Of a stretch of 64,000 nucleotides of DNA, positions 24,213 through 32,968 are shown piece by piece. The position numbers and the translations under genes were made by a program. Origin of the DNA: Deinococcales bacterium. GTDB lineage: Bacteria > Deinococcota > Deinococci > Deinococcales > JAAFIG01. Below the pieces are notes generated by a model that was given only the letters and a program-made list of their open reading frames with translations, was not told the DNA's origin and did not search any database. Every line of letters starts with the position of its first letter. Position 1 is the stretch's first letter. The DNA lies in NCBI GenBank assembly GCA_013298595.1, contig JAAFIG010000009.1:1-64000 (forward strand), given 5' to 3'.

Positions 24213-25570
24213 TACTCGTCTTTCCAGCGATTGCCGTAACCTGTGTACATGGGTTTGCCATGCTGTGCAATGTATTCAAATTCATCGCGGAAGAGTTTCA
24301 TGGCACTCTGCACTGGCATGATGCAGCTATCGGCAAGTAAACAAAACGATTTGCCTTTGATGTTGCCAAATAAATCCTCGAGAATTTTGACATCGTTTGG
24401 GTCGCCTTTTCCGCTAATGAGTTTCTGGAAAATTCGGTTCATCCAAGTGCCAATTCCTTCGCGGCAAGGAGTACATTTACCACAGGATTCATGTCCATAG
24501 AACCGCACGTAGTTGTACATCATATTGACAATATCGCAATTTTGCGGAATCAGAATAATGCCGCCTGTTCCAAGAAAAGTGCCTTTGGCAGCGCAATTTT
24601 CGTAATCGGCTTGCATGTCCAGAATCTCATCGGTGAATGGCAGCATTGGGGTACTCGAGCCACCAGGGTTAAAGGCTTTGATTGGTTCGGTTGGTCCACC
24701 GCCCCATGTGTAAATGATTTCGCGGTACGTTGTGCCGAGCGGCAATTCGTAGACACCGGGTCGCTTGATGGGTCCGGAAATATGAAATAAGAAATTGCCT
24801 TTGGATTTTTCTGTTCCCATGCTCGAGAACCAGTCCGCTCCGTGGCGCATAATTAGCGCTGCCGAGGCGATACTAACCACATTATTCACTGTGCTTGGCA
24901 TGCCAAAAATTCCAGCTTGAGCAGGAAATGGTGGTTTCAAACGCGGATTCGCTCGCAGCCCCTCGAGTGAATTCATCAGGGCAGTTTCTTCGCCACAAAT
25001 GTATGCCCCTGCACCGCGATGCACATGGACTTCCATGCTTTTGCCAAAACCAAGCGCGTTCTCACCGAGGATGCCAGCGGCTCGAGCTTCGGCAATAGCA
25101 GCGTTTAAGCGGTTTGCTCCAAGAATATACTCGCCGCGAATATAGATATAACCAACATTGGCACGGATTGCGTGCATTCCAATCAGCATTCCCTCGAGCA
25201 GTTGGTGTGGGTCGGCTTCCATCAGGTAACGGTCTTTGTACGTGCCGGGTTCAGATTCATCGGCATTGCACACCAAGTAATGGGGTTTGCCATCTTCTTT
25301 GGGCATGAACGACCACTTAACACCCGTGGGGAAACCAGCGCCACCACGTCCACGCAGACCCGCTTTTTTGACTTCGTCTTGCACCGATTCAGGAGTGCCA
25401 GCCAAAGCTTTTTTAGCACCTTCATACGCCCCATGACGCAAGGCATACTCGAGTGTCCAAGAATTGTTCTGCCCAACGTGTTCGTATAAGCGCGGTTTGA
25501 AACGTGGGTCTAAACCACTGGTAATGCTCTTTGGTTTTTCTGGCGAGACAACTTCGGCAACTGCGGTCAT
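24212..25570 (-). CDS. nuoF: NADH-quinone oxidoreductase subunit F (NADH/FMN site)
   Basis: The 452-aa subunit oxidises NADH. Marks are the NADH-binding [16 protein letters not shown], the FMN region [17 protein letters not shown], the loop [16 protein letters not shown], and the N3 cluster ligands [10 protein letters not shown] with a distal Cys near CLLADS. Length is typical. The start overlaps the nuoE stop (ATGA). Confidence 0.97.
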   Translation of the reverse strand: MTAVAEVVSPEKPKSITSGLDPRFKPRLYEHVGQNNSWTLEYALRHGAYEGAKKALAGTPESVQDEVKKAGLRGRGGAGFPTGVKWSFMPKEDGKPHYLVCNADESEPGTYKDRYLMEADPHQLLEGMLIGMHAIRANVGYIYIRGEYILGANRLNAAIAEARAAGILGENALGFGKSMEVHVHRGAGAYICGEETALMNSLEGLRANPRLKPPFPAQAGIFGMPSTVNNVVSIASAALIMRHGADWFSSMGTEKSKGNFLFHISGPIKRPGVYELPLGTTYREIIYTWGGGPTEPIKAFNPGGSSTPMLPFTDEILDMQADYENCAAKGTFLGTGGIILIPQNCDIVNMMYNYVRFYGHESCGKCTPCREGIGTWMNRIFQKLISGKGDPNDVKILEDLFGNIKGKSFCLLADSCIMPVQSAMKLFRDEFEYIAQHGKPMYTGYGNRWKDE

Positions 25571-26148
25571 AAAATTGCTCCTTCAGCCGTGATTTGCGTC
25601 ACAACATCCCCATTTTTTTGCACAAACACAGGTGCTCGAGTATCGGATTCGGGCATGCTGCCATCACCTCGAGCTTTGAAATCGGCAAGTAAGGCATTTA
25701 AGCGTTTTTTGGTCAGGCATTCGTAATAGCCACTATCAGAAACTTGCATTAACGGTGCGGTACCGCATGAACCAAGGCATTCGACTTTTTGCACACTAAA
25801 TAAACCATCTGATGTGACATCGCCCACACCAATATCAAGTGTTTCGCACAAGTAATCCCACATTTGATCTGAACCAGCCAACGCACACGAAAGCGTCATG
25901 CAAACCTGCAAATGATACTTCCCAGTTGGACTACTCGAATAGGTGCTGTAAAAACTCATCACCGATTTCACTTCGGTTGGTGTGCTTTTAATAATGGCAG
26001 CAATTTCAGCCACTCGAGCATCGGAAACAAAGCCTTCGGCATTTTGCACTTCACGCAGCAAAGGCATGACTGCACTGCGTTCACGTCCGACAGGGTAACG
26101 AGAAAGAATTTCTGCAACGAGGGCTTGTTTATTGGCAAAGAAACTCAC
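25567..26148 (-). CDS. nuoE: NADH-quinone oxidoreductase subunit E (2Fe-2S)
   Basis: The 193-aa thioredoxin-like subunit carries cluster N1a. Ligands are [10 protein letters not shown] and CLGSCGTAP. The start is GTG at 26148, overlapping the stop of the upstream membrane protein (GTGA), with GGAGG 7 bp upstream. It directly precedes nuoF as usual, but nuoD lies about 1 kb upstream instead of adjacent. Confidence 0.95.
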   Translation of the reverse strand: MSFFANKQALVAEILSRYPVGRERSAVMPLLREVQNAEGFVSDARVAEIAAIIKSTPTEVKSVMSFYSTYSSSPTGKYHLQVCMTLSCALAGSDQMWDYLCETLDIGVGDVTSDGLFSVQKVECLGSCGTAPLMQVSDSGYYECLTKKRLNALLADFKARGDGSMPESDTRAPVFVQKNGDVVTQITAEGAIL

Positions 26149-26573
26149 GGTTTAACCTCCGCTTCCAAAGCAGCATTGTTATCTTTCGATAAACTAAAAT
26201 AAGTAACGACCAGCAGTAGAACAAAAATAAAACCAATTATCCAAGCAATTTCTGGGTTTTGTGGGGACACAAGGCTTTTGATAACGCGATCTGCTCCTAA
26301 ACCTGAAAGTACAAATATGGGAAAAAGTCCAGACAAATTAGACCCATTTTTTGTGACAATTGAAACAATATAAACAAGCACAAAGATACCTATTATAGAA
26401 ACCAATACACCTCCATAATTTATCAACGGCGCACTTTTAGAAACGTTAACTTGAATCTCGAGATATATCGAGTAAATGGTCAACGAAAATCCAATACAAA
26501 ATGGAAGAACTCCGAATAGCATAAAAATAGACGAATTTACTTTTCTAAAATTTGAATGTAACAAGTCTTTCAC
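26145..26573 (-). CDS. Hypothetical membrane protein between nuoD and nuoE
   Basis: The 142-aa protein has four predicted transmembrane helices (about 16-37, 50-72, 83-95, 108-126) and a short charged C-terminus ending EAEVKP. I find no family. A GTG start at 26573 is supported by GGAGG 6 bp upstream, and the stop overlaps the nuoE GTG. The DNA is AT-rich with one CTCGAG copy. It forms a pair with the next gene and is probably expressed with complex I. Confidence 0.6.
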   Translation of the reverse strand: MKDLLHSNFRKVNSSIFMLFGVLPFCIGFSLTIYSIYLEIQVNVSKSAPLINYGGVLVSIIGIFVLVYIVSIVTKNGSNLSGLFPIFVLSGLGADRVIKSLVSPQNPEIAWIIGFIFVLLLVVTYFSLSKDNNAALEAEVKP

Positions 26574-26645
26574 ACAATGCCTCCAAAATATTAAACAATC
26601 ACCGCTATCACATAACTCGTAAATTTATTTAGGAAATATATCCTC

Positions 26646-27104
26646 TTATTGATTGCCACTAGTCAGTTTTTGTTGTTCTAAATATAAAAAACCCACAATC
26701 ACAGGTGACATAAAAACAAAAACTATCAAAAATATAATCAATGGATTGGAGCTGTACGTATTTCGGGTCAAATGCAAAAACATAGGAATAAATAAAAATA
26801 CATTGCCCCTTAGGAAAAAATTGATGTATTTTTGAATGTAAAGAATCCTTTTTGGAACAAAAGTTATTAATACTAAAGAAACTGTACTAAAAAGAGGCAG
26901 CAAAGACACCAAAATATCAGTCGGGTTTAGTAATTTAAGATTTGAGACAAGTAAAAAGGATTTTGCAACCACATCAACCGTATCGCGCAACAACCAAACT
27001 GATGGCACTACGCCAAAGATAAATTTTATCCAAAACCAGCGTGTCGTGTTCAAGAAAAAATAACTTAACTTATGCTGAGATAGTACTGAATTATTAGATT
27101 CCAT
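26646..27104 (-). CDS. Hypothetical membrane protein downstream of nuoD
   Basis: The 152-aa protein has four hydrophobic helices (about 25-45, 63-84, 98-112, 123-144). It begins MESNNSVLSQHKLSYFFLNT. Three GTG codons precede the chosen ATG at 27104; I prefer the ATG because it overlaps the stop of the 31-aa micro-ORF (TGATG). The DNA is AT-rich and lacks CTCGAG. No family is recognised, and a shared origin with the 26145 gene is possible but not clear by eye. Confidence 0.55.
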   Translation of the reverse strand: MESNNSVLSQHKLSYFFLNTTRWFWIKFIFGVVPSVWLLRDTVDVVAKSFLLVSNLKLLNPTDILVSLLPLFSTVSLVLITFVPKRILYIQKYINFFLRGNVFLFIPMFLHLTRNTYSSNPLIIFLIVFVFMSPVIVGFLYLEQQKLTSGNQ

Positions 27105-27199
27105 CACCACCACCTGATTTCAACATCTGTAAACTCGAGAACCTCAAATGCAATTAGCATTTGAGGTTTGTTTCCATCTCGAGTTACTTTTATGCTCAT
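27104..27199 (-). CDS. Micro-ORF after nuoD with Uma2-like tail, 31 aa
   Basis: The ATG lies 4 bp after the nuoD stop with AGGT upstream, and its TGA overlaps the next ATG (TGATG). The peptide begins MSIKVTRDGNKPQMLIAFEV and ends LEFTDVEIRWW. That tail closely matches the end of the Uma2 protein (LEFPDVNLEWW). It may be a remnant or relative of a Uma2-associated reading frame. It contains a 10-bp perfect hairpin (27142-27166) between two CTCGAG copies. Confidence 0.45.
   Translation of the reverse strand: MSIKVTRDGNKPQMLIAFEVLEFTDVEIRWW
27142..27166. repeat. Perfect 10-bp hairpin flanked by CTCGAG
   Basis: CCTCAAATGC and GCATTTGAGG pair with a 5-nt AATTA loop; CTCGAG lies on each side (about 27134 and 27178). 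No T-run follows on the minus strand, so it is not an obvious terminator. It could attenuate or stabilise the nuo mRNA downstream of nuoD. Confidence 0.6.
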
Positions 27200-27203
27200 G
27201 ATT

Positions 27204-28475
27204 TTACCTGTCTACATCGCCCATCACGGGATCAAGGCTGGCGATTACAGTGATTAAATCGGCGAATAATCCACCAATGCCAATGACTGGTAAGGCTTGG
27301 AGGTTAACAAAACTTGGGCTACGGAAATGAATACGGTATGGCATACTGCCACCATCCGAAACAATGTACGCACCAAGTTCACCTCGAGCCGATTCGGTTG
27401 GAACATAGGCTTCGCCTTTAGCTGGGTGGTAGCCTTCTGTCACCAATTTGAAGTGATGAATCACGGCTTCCATGCTAGTCTCGAGTTCTTCACGTGGTGG
27501 TAAACTAATTTTGCGATTTGGGTCTTGGATTGCGCCTGGTTTTAGTTTTGATAGTGATTGACGGCAAATTTTGGCACTTTCGCGCATTTCTTGAACGCGT
27601 ACCACAAATCGGTCGAAGCTATCGCCGTGTGTGCCTAGTGGAATATTGAAATCGTATTGTTCGTAGCCGCTGTATGGCGTGGTTTTGCGGTGATCGAGGG
27701 CAACGCCTGAAGCGCGAAGGTTTGGTCCTGTAATTCCGAGGTCAAGCGCAACCGCAGCACTCATGACGCCAACGTTTTGGGTTCGCTCGAGGAATAACGG
27801 ATTGGTTTTGAAGAGTTTTTCGTAGTCGTCTACTTTGGCATCGAAGGTATCGAGGAATTTCTTGACCATGGCTTCAAAACCTTCTGGGGTATCTTTAGCC
27901 ACGCCACCAACGCGGAAATAGCCTTGGTGTAAGCGTTGCCCTCCGATGGCTTCAAAAATATCCAAGATGGCTTCGCGTTCGACAAAGGTGTAAAAAAATG
28001 GGGTCAGTGCGCCCAAATCGAGTAAACCTGTGCCTAAAAACACAAGGTGGCTCGAGATACGGTTAAGTTCGGTTAGCAACACTCGAATTTCTCGAGCGCG
28101 TTCGGGAACTTCTGCGCCGACCAATTGCTCGACGGGTAAGGCATAAGCCAGTTCGTAGCCAAAACCATGTAAGTAATCCATGCGTGGTGCAAAGGTAAAG
28201 TTTTGTGCGTAAGTGCGGTTTTCCATGGTTTTTTCAAAACCAGTGTGCAAGTAACCAATATGCGGTTCGACCCGTCGGACGTACTCGCCTTCCATATCCA
28301 CAACCACCCGTAACACACCGTGGGTGCTTGGGTGTTGCGGTCCGACATTTAAGCGCATCACTTCGGTGTGCAACAAACCACTACCACCCGTTAAGCTCGA
28401 GCGTTGCTGAGGAATCATCACTTCGGCTCGAGATTCGAGTTTTGGCATGACTGGAGGTTCTTTGAGTTGCGTCAT
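27204..28475 (-). CDS. nuoD: NADH-quinone oxidoreductase subunit D
   Basis: The 423-aa subunit, a relative of NiFe-hydrogenase large subunits without the metal site, lines the quinone cavity. Blocks seen: [14 protein letters not shown] (quinone-site His), [44 protein letters not shown] and the C-terminal [12 protein letters not shown]. The start overlaps the nuoC stop (ATGA). Confidence 0.97.
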   Translation of the reverse strand: MTQLKEPPVMPKLESRAEVMIPQQRSSLTGGSGLLHTEVMRLNVGPQHPSTHGVLRVVVDMEGEYVRRVEPHIGYLHTGFEKTMENRTYAQNFTFAPRMDYLHGFGYELAYALPVEQLVGAEVPERAREIRVLLTELNRISSHLVFLGTGLLDLGALTPFFYTFVEREAILDIFEAIGGQRLHQGYFRVGGVAKDTPEGFEAMVKKFLDTFDAKVDDYEKLFKTNPLFLERTQNVGVMSAAVALDLGITGPNLRASGVALDHRKTTPYSGYEQYDFNIPLGTHGDSFDRFVVRVQEMRESAKICRQSLSKLKPGAIQDPNRKISLPPREELETSMEAVIHHFKLVTEGYHPAKGEAYVPTESARGELGAYIVSDGGSMPYRIHFRSPSFVNLQALPVIGIGGLFADLITVIASLDPVMGDVDR

Positions 28476-29080
28476 GATTGATTGCTCCTTTCTGGTACGG
28501 CTGTTGGTAATTTTGGTATCAGGCTCGAGTCGATGCGGCTGCCACCGCGCCAGCCTGATAATCCTGTGTCTTTGCCGCTTAGACCAGCGCGGAATGCACT
28601 TGGGTCGAGGAAGCGTCCTTCACGGAACAGGGTTGGTGTTTCGCCAAGTGGGAAATCTTTACGAAGCGGATGACCGTCTAAATCTTCTGGGGTGAGAATT
28701 TTTCGCATGTCTGGATGGTCGTCAAATTCTATGCCGAATAAATCAAACACTTCACGTTCATGAAATTCGGCTGTGCGCCAAATATCGGTAATCGTTGGGA
28801 GTGTTTCGCTATCTGGCAAGTAAACTTTGACCAAAATCCGTTCGCCATTGCTGGCATTGAGTAAATTATAAATAACGCCAAAGCGCTCAGGCATGAACTC
28901 GGTAAACTCGAGATAATCTACTCCCATCACATCGGCACAAATGCTAAACCCAGCAGCTTTGCATTCAAATAAAAAGGCTTTGAACGTATCGCGGGCAGCA
29001 ACAACTGTTTTGATTTTTCCCTCGAGAATGGTGTATTCACGCAGTGTAGCTTTCTCGAGGGCAGTGGTTAATGCACTCAT
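28472..29080 (-). CDS. nuoC: NADH-quinone oxidoreductase subunit C
   Basis: The 202-aa subunit has the 30-kDa family signature [20 protein letters not shown] followed by [13 protein letters not shown] start at the ATG at 29080 because GGAGGAAACTC directly precedes it; a longer frame to 29116 has no ribosome-binding site. The C-terminal 40 residues ([17 protein letters not shown] onward) form a flexible extension. The stop overlaps nuoD. Confidence 0.95.
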   Translation of the reverse strand: MSALTTALEKATLREYTILEGKIKTVVAARDTFKAFLFECKAAGFSICADVMGVDYLEFTEFMPERFGVIYNLLNASNGERILVKVYLPDSETLPTITDIWRTAEFHEREVFDLFGIEFDDHPDMRKILTPEDLDGHPLRKDFPLGETPTLFREGRFLDPSAFRAGLSGKDTGLSGWRGGSRIDSSLIPKLPTAVPERSNQS

Positions 29081-29166
29081 GAGTTTCCTCCAAGTAAGGC
29101 ATGTTGAGCGAGGCATACCGCACCACTACGATTGAGTGACAACAAGAAACAGCTTTCGTCTTTCAT
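29077..29166 (-). CDS. Micro-ORF between nuoB and nuoC, 29 aa
   Basis: An AAAGGACA site precedes the ATG at 29166, 20 bp after the nuoB stop. The TGA overlaps the nuoC ATG as ATGA. The peptide begins MKDESCFLLSLNRSGAVCLA; the nuoC ribosome-binding site lies within its last codons. It is a candidate coupling ORF and may not make a stable product. Confidence 0.35.
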   Translation of the reverse strand: MKDESCFLLSLNRSGAVCLAQHALLGGNS

Positions 29167-29186
29167 CCCTTGTCCTTTCTCTGCCC

Positions 29187-29726
29187 TTACCTTGTCCATG
29201 CTTCCACCATTGGCAGCGGTGTGCCAAAATCATCCATAGCTTCGCCGCGAACTTTTTTCTGCAATTGCATGACGGCATAAATCAGTCCTTCTGGGCGTGG
29301 TGGACATCCGGGTACAAAAATATCTACTGGAACAACACTGTCCACGTTTTGCACAATGGCATAATTGTTAAACATGCCGCCGCTACTGGCGCACGCACCC
29401 ATACTAATCACCCATTTTGGATCGGGCATTTGGTCATAAACGCGGCGCATAACAGGTGCCATTTTTTTACTTAAACGCCCTGCAACAATGAGAACATCTG
29501 ATTGACGGGGTGAAGCGCGAAACACTTCCGAGCCAAATCGGGCAAGGTCGTTGCGGGCATCGGTGGATGCCATCATTTCGATAGCACAACAGGCGAGTCC
29601 GAAAGTCATAGGCCACAACGAATTGCTTCGCCCCCAAGCGACGAGTTTCTCGAGGGTGGCAAAGACAATGCCTTCGTTCTCGAGTTCTTGGACATCTTTT
29701 TCAAATAAGTCTGTGAGTGTTGGCAT
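29187..29726 (-). CDS. nuoB: NADH-quinone oxidoreductase subunit B (cluster N2)
   Basis: The 179-aa subunit holds the terminal 4Fe-4S cluster N2 that reduces quinone. All four ligands are visible: LACCAIEMM (adjacent pair), MGACASSGG and [16 protein letters not shown] precedes the ATG. The 72-bp gap to nuoA holds an imperfect AGCCAAAAGC/AAAAGCCAG repeat and no gene. Confidence 0.97.
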   Translation of the reverse strand: MPTLTDLFEKDVQELENEGIVFATLEKLVAWGRSNSLWPMTFGLACCAIEMMASTDARNDLARFGSEVFRASPRQSDVLIVAGRLSKKMAPVMRRVYDQMPDPKWVISMGACASSGGMFNNYAIVQNVDSVVPVDIFVPGCPPRPEGLIYAVMQLQKKVRGEAMDDFGTPLPMVEAWTR

Positions 29727-29798
29727 TTTTTGCTCCTAGCTGTTTGTTTTGATTTTTTGTTTTGACTTGTAGCCAAAAGCTAAAAGCCAGTAGTTGTG

Positions 29799-30152
29799 TT
29801 ATTTCCAGTCGAGGATGCCTTTTTTAAGGATGTAAAAGTAGCCAATGCCAACCAGTGCAACAAAAGCAAGTGCTTCGTAGAAAGCAAATAGTCCGAGTTT
29901 GTTGTAAGCAACAGCCAATGGGTAGAAAAATGCTGTTTCGATATCAAAGATAATAAAAAGCATGGCAACCAAGTAGAAATGCACTGGGAAACGTTCTCGA
30001 GCCGTTCCAATTGGGTCATTGCCGCTTTCATAGCTCATATTTTTAGCTCGAGTTGGTTTTTTTGGTCCGAGTACAGCACCAACAATCAGTGCTAGTATGC
30101 CGATGCCTGCAGCGACAAGAAACATGATGAAGACGTTTAAGTATTGGTTCAC
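29799..30152 (-). CDS. nuoA: NADH-quinone oxidoreductase subunit A
   Basis: The 117-aa membrane subunit has three transmembrane helices and the conserved loop MSYESGNDPIGTARERFPVHFY, followed by IFDIETAFFYPLA. I choose the GTG at 30152, because GGAGG lies 8 bp upstream and the length then matches Thermus Nqo7. A longer frame to 30215 overlaps the promoter. It is the first gene of the nuo operon. Confidence 0.94.
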   Translation of the reverse strand: MNQYLNVFIMFLVAAGIGILALIVGAVLGPKKPTRAKNMSYESGNDPIGTARERFPVHFYLVAMLFIIFDIETAFFYPLAVAYNKLGLFAFYEALAFVALVGIGYFYILKKGILDWK

Positions 30153-30206
30153 AGGTGTACCTCCGTGGGGGTGCAACTCGAGTTCGTAATATCTTTCACG
30201 AATAAG

Positions 30207-30235
30207 AGTATACAAGAATACACAGAGTTTAACAA
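30207..30235 (-). promoter_or_regulatory. Promoter of the nuo operon
   Basis: On the minus strand TTGTTA (30230-30235), a 17-bp spacer and TATACT (30207-30212) lie about 55 bp before the nuoA GTG. It is the only convincing promoter I see for the 19-kb operon, though internal promoters near inserted genes cannot be excluded. Confidence 0.78.
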
Positions 30236-30266
30236 ATGCTCACACTGTAAAGAAAGACCCCATTAT

Positions 30267-30917
30267 TTAGTCAGTTTGTTCGGATTCTGCCTCTATTAAA
30301 GGTAAAGCTCCAGATTGCCAAACATTCATAACAGCATTAACTACTTGCGGATCAAAATGGGTATTCATATTCTTCGAGACTTCATCAATAATTTCTCGAG
30401 GTGTACGGCGTTTCTGGTAAACACGTCCGTTTAACATCACATCAAGACTATCTGCCACAGCAATCACTCGAGCTAAAATTGGAATAGCTTCGCCTTGTAA
30501 ACCATCGGGATACCCCGCACCATCAAAGCGTTCATGGTGCGAACGAGCAATCACAGCGTATTGCTCGAGACCAGGCAGATGTTGTAAAAACTCAAATCCC
30601 AGCAAAGTGTGATTTTGGACTTCCTTAAATTCATGCGACTCGAGCTTAGATGGTTTATTGAGAATACCAAGGTTAACTGATATCTTACCGATATCGTGCA
30701 GCAAAGCTCCGAGACGCAGTGTCTCAAGATCATCTGTATCTAAATGCAGTTCTTCACCAATTTTGATGGCTAAGCGCGAAACACGCTCAGAATGTGCATA
30801 TGTATCAGGGTCGCGTTGCGCTAACATCCGCAACACCAACCCCGCAGAAGCGGAGTCCAATACACCTGATAAATCGAAAAAATTCGACTCAGAGGCACTT
30901 GCGAACTCATCTGCCAT
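30267..30917 (-). CDS. HD-GYP domain protein (predicted c-di-GMP phosphodiesterase)
   Basis: The protein (216 aa from the ATG at 30917) carries a full HD-GYP domain: HSERVSRLAIKIG, LLHDIGKISV (metal-binding HD), NHTLLGFEFL, and SHHERFDGAGYPDGL (GYP motif). Such enzymes hydrolyse c-di-GMP. There is no attached receiver or sensor domain, only about 25 extra N-terminal residues. The start is uncertain; the frame stays open to 30983 and no clear ribosome-binding site is present. It follows the patatin gene and precedes the nuo promoter. Confidence 0.87.
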   Translation of the reverse strand: MADEFASASESNFFDLSGVLDSASAGLVLRMLAQRDPDTYAHSERVSRLAIKIGEELHLDTDDLETLRLGALLHDIGKISVNLGILNKPSKLESHEFKEVQNHTLLGFEFLQHLPGLEQYAVIARSHHERFDGAGYPDGLQGEAIPILARVIAVADSLDVMLNGRVYQKRRTPREIIDEVSKNMNTHFDPQVVNAVMNVWQSGALPLIEAESEQTD

Positions 30918-30984
30918 AAAAAAGTCTAACACTTTCCTCGAAAAAATTACTATACGCACGGCTAGGGATTGCGTATTTAGCAAA

Positions 30985-32940
30985 TCACATTCTCGGACGG
31001 GCTTTCAGGTCAAACTGTACCAACTCTTGGGTCTGATTATTCGTTGGAAACAATGTTTGCCTAAAAAAGAAAAAGCTTTTTGTAAAAAGATTTCGATCAA
31101 ACTGCTCGAGCGCATCAGAAATAGCCATTGCTTCCTGCCACACTTGTGGGTATGTATTCACAATTTGGGGTTTTTGTTGCACTAAAACTTGCTTAAAAGT
31201 AGCATCTGAGTAGCCTCGAGCAAAACGAGTCATCCAAGATTGTAAATTTTGTAAACTCACTGTGTAACGCAACCAAACATGATGATACCAATTAAAGGTG
31301 TTCAATAAGTGCTCAGTGGCATAAAAACCACGTTCACTTAAACGCTCAATCACCGCTTTTGGCATGTTTAGATTTGCTCCGCCTTCCTCGCCAAGCATTT
31401 GTACATGCACAATACGATCTCGAAAACCATCGAGCGCCATTACAGAATTATCAGACCAATTCATCATCGTATCAAAGACTCGACCAAAAAAACCACCAAG
31501 CGAAGTGATACCCACAGGAAATAATTGTCCACTCGAATTAATCAAAAATACATTATCTGCTTGGTTAGGCTTGGGTTTTAGCACAGTTTCTGGGAAAGCT
31601 CGTAAGTTAATGGCAAAAGTGGGACGCAACGGAATTGGTGAATCATACAAATGCACAGGGAAATTACTACCAATACCACCATCACTAAACCATAATGCAA
31701 TGGCTTGATTATTTTCATCTAATGCCCAAAGACGCACTGCTGTCAGCAGCACAGGGAAACTCAAACTCAACCGTGCTGCAAAAACCAAAGGCAGTAAATG
31801 TGCTGGCGGTAAGCGCAGCACCGAACCCGTCTTTGTGCTTAACTCGAGAGGTAAAGCATCGGGATGAGCTGTGAACCATGCCCGCGAAGCCTGTTCCATC
31901 CAAGTCACCACATCAGCAGGCAAGACTGTTTGTAAGTCTGAAGGCATAAAATAAAATTGGGTATTTTCAAAAGGAATCACAAATGGTCTGCCTAATGTTA
32001 AACAAGTTGTCATAGTGTGCAACAAAATAGCTGTAGGATGCGTACTTTTGGGGCTTTCCGCGCTCTGCCATAAATCACCAAAAACCATTGGACGCTGATT
32101 ATGATCGATATGCACTGGCAACCACGCTGCGTCATTTTGTAAACCACCACTCAAACGCAACACCAATTGGTGCATCCATTCACTTAGCGCAGGTGTTGTT
32201 GCTTGCCCTTGACGCAACCCTGTACAAATACCGTAACCCGTTTCGGCTCGAGACAATTGCCGCCACGCATCAAGGGCAGAAAAAATCAGACCAGTAATCA
32301 CCAGACTAATCATAACTAAACCAAAACCCAGCACTAACCGTAACCAATTTGGTATACCAAATAAACTACTTTGCCAAAGTTGATCGGACATATCGGCAGC
32401 AAATGCTACAAAAACCAATATAGCTAAAAGCATTGTCACAAGCACCATAGAATTTTGTAAACCTTGAATCAGAATCACTCGAGCGAACCTGAGATATGCC
32501 AACCCAGTTTTCAGGGGTGAACGAGGCTCATATGTCAACGGGTTTTTAGCTTGGCTGGTCAAGTCAATAAAACCCAACAAGATTTGAAAAATATACTTGA
32601 GCGAAGGTTGGGCTTGAAATAACCGCGATAACAAACTTTTCTTACTCGAGTCTGTAGCAGTTAATTCGTCTGGTAAAGCTGCTAACTCAGCAAAATGTTT
32701 ACCCTTTTTAGCTCGCCGTCCATACTCAGCCGCCACCGTAGCAATAGCAGCAATAGCTCCAGCACTTACACCACCGACTCGACGAATTTTATAATCTCGA
32801 GCCAATTGGCAAATAGCCAGTGGGTAAACCACACCACTGGTAATCCCACCCTTTAAGACCAAATCACATTCTTGTTGAGCATCTACATAGTTACTCGAGT
32901 TAAGAAGTGCTTCTTTACTTTGCTGAAATGACATTGCCAT
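30985..32940 (-). CDS. Patatin-like phospholipase with membrane segments
   Basis: The 651-aa protein has a split patatin catalytic core. The oxyanion loop is DLVLKGGITSGVVYP (26-40), the nucleophile elbow GVSAG has Ser59, and the acid is Asp420 in SDGGIGSNFP. Between them sit two transmembrane helices (about 155-180 and 200-222) and a long insert, so the enzyme is probably membrane-bound. Substrates are likely phospholipids. GAGGAGG precedes the ATG. The gene is larger than typical bacterial patatins (about 300-400 aa). Confidence 0.85.
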   Translation of the reverse strand: MAMSFQQSKEALLNSSNYVDAQQECDLVLKGGITSGVVYPLAICQLARDYKIRRVGGVSAGAIAAIATVAAEYGRRAKKGKHFAELAALPDELTATDSSKKSLLSRLFQAQPSLKYIFQILLGFIDLTSQAKNPLTYEPRSPLKTGLAYLRFARVILIQGLQNSMVLVTMLLAILVFVAFAADMSDQLWQSSLFGIPNWLRLVLGFGLVMISLVITGLIFSALDAWRQLSRAETGYGICTGLRQGQATTPALSEWMHQLVLRLSGGLQNDAAWLPVHIDHNQRPMVFGDLWQSAESPKSTHPTAILLHTMTTCLTLGRPFVIPFENTQFYFMPSDLQTVLPADVVTWMEQASRAWFTAHPDALPLELSTKTGSVLRLPPAHLLPLVFAARLSLSFPVLLTAVRLWALDENNQAIALWFSDGGIGSNFPVHLYDSPIPLRPTFAINLRAFPETVLKPKPNQADNVFLINSSGQLFPVGITSLGGFFGRVFDTMMNWSDNSVMALDGFRDRIVHVQMLGEEGGANLNMPKAVIERLSERGFYATEHLLNTFNWYHHVWLRYTVSLQNLQSWMTRFARGYSDATFKQVLVQQKPQIVNTYPQVWQEAMAISDALEQFDRNLFTKSFFFFRQTLFPTNNQTQELVQFDLKARPRM

Positions 32941-32968
32941 GACAACCTCCTCAAGATTTGAGGATAGT

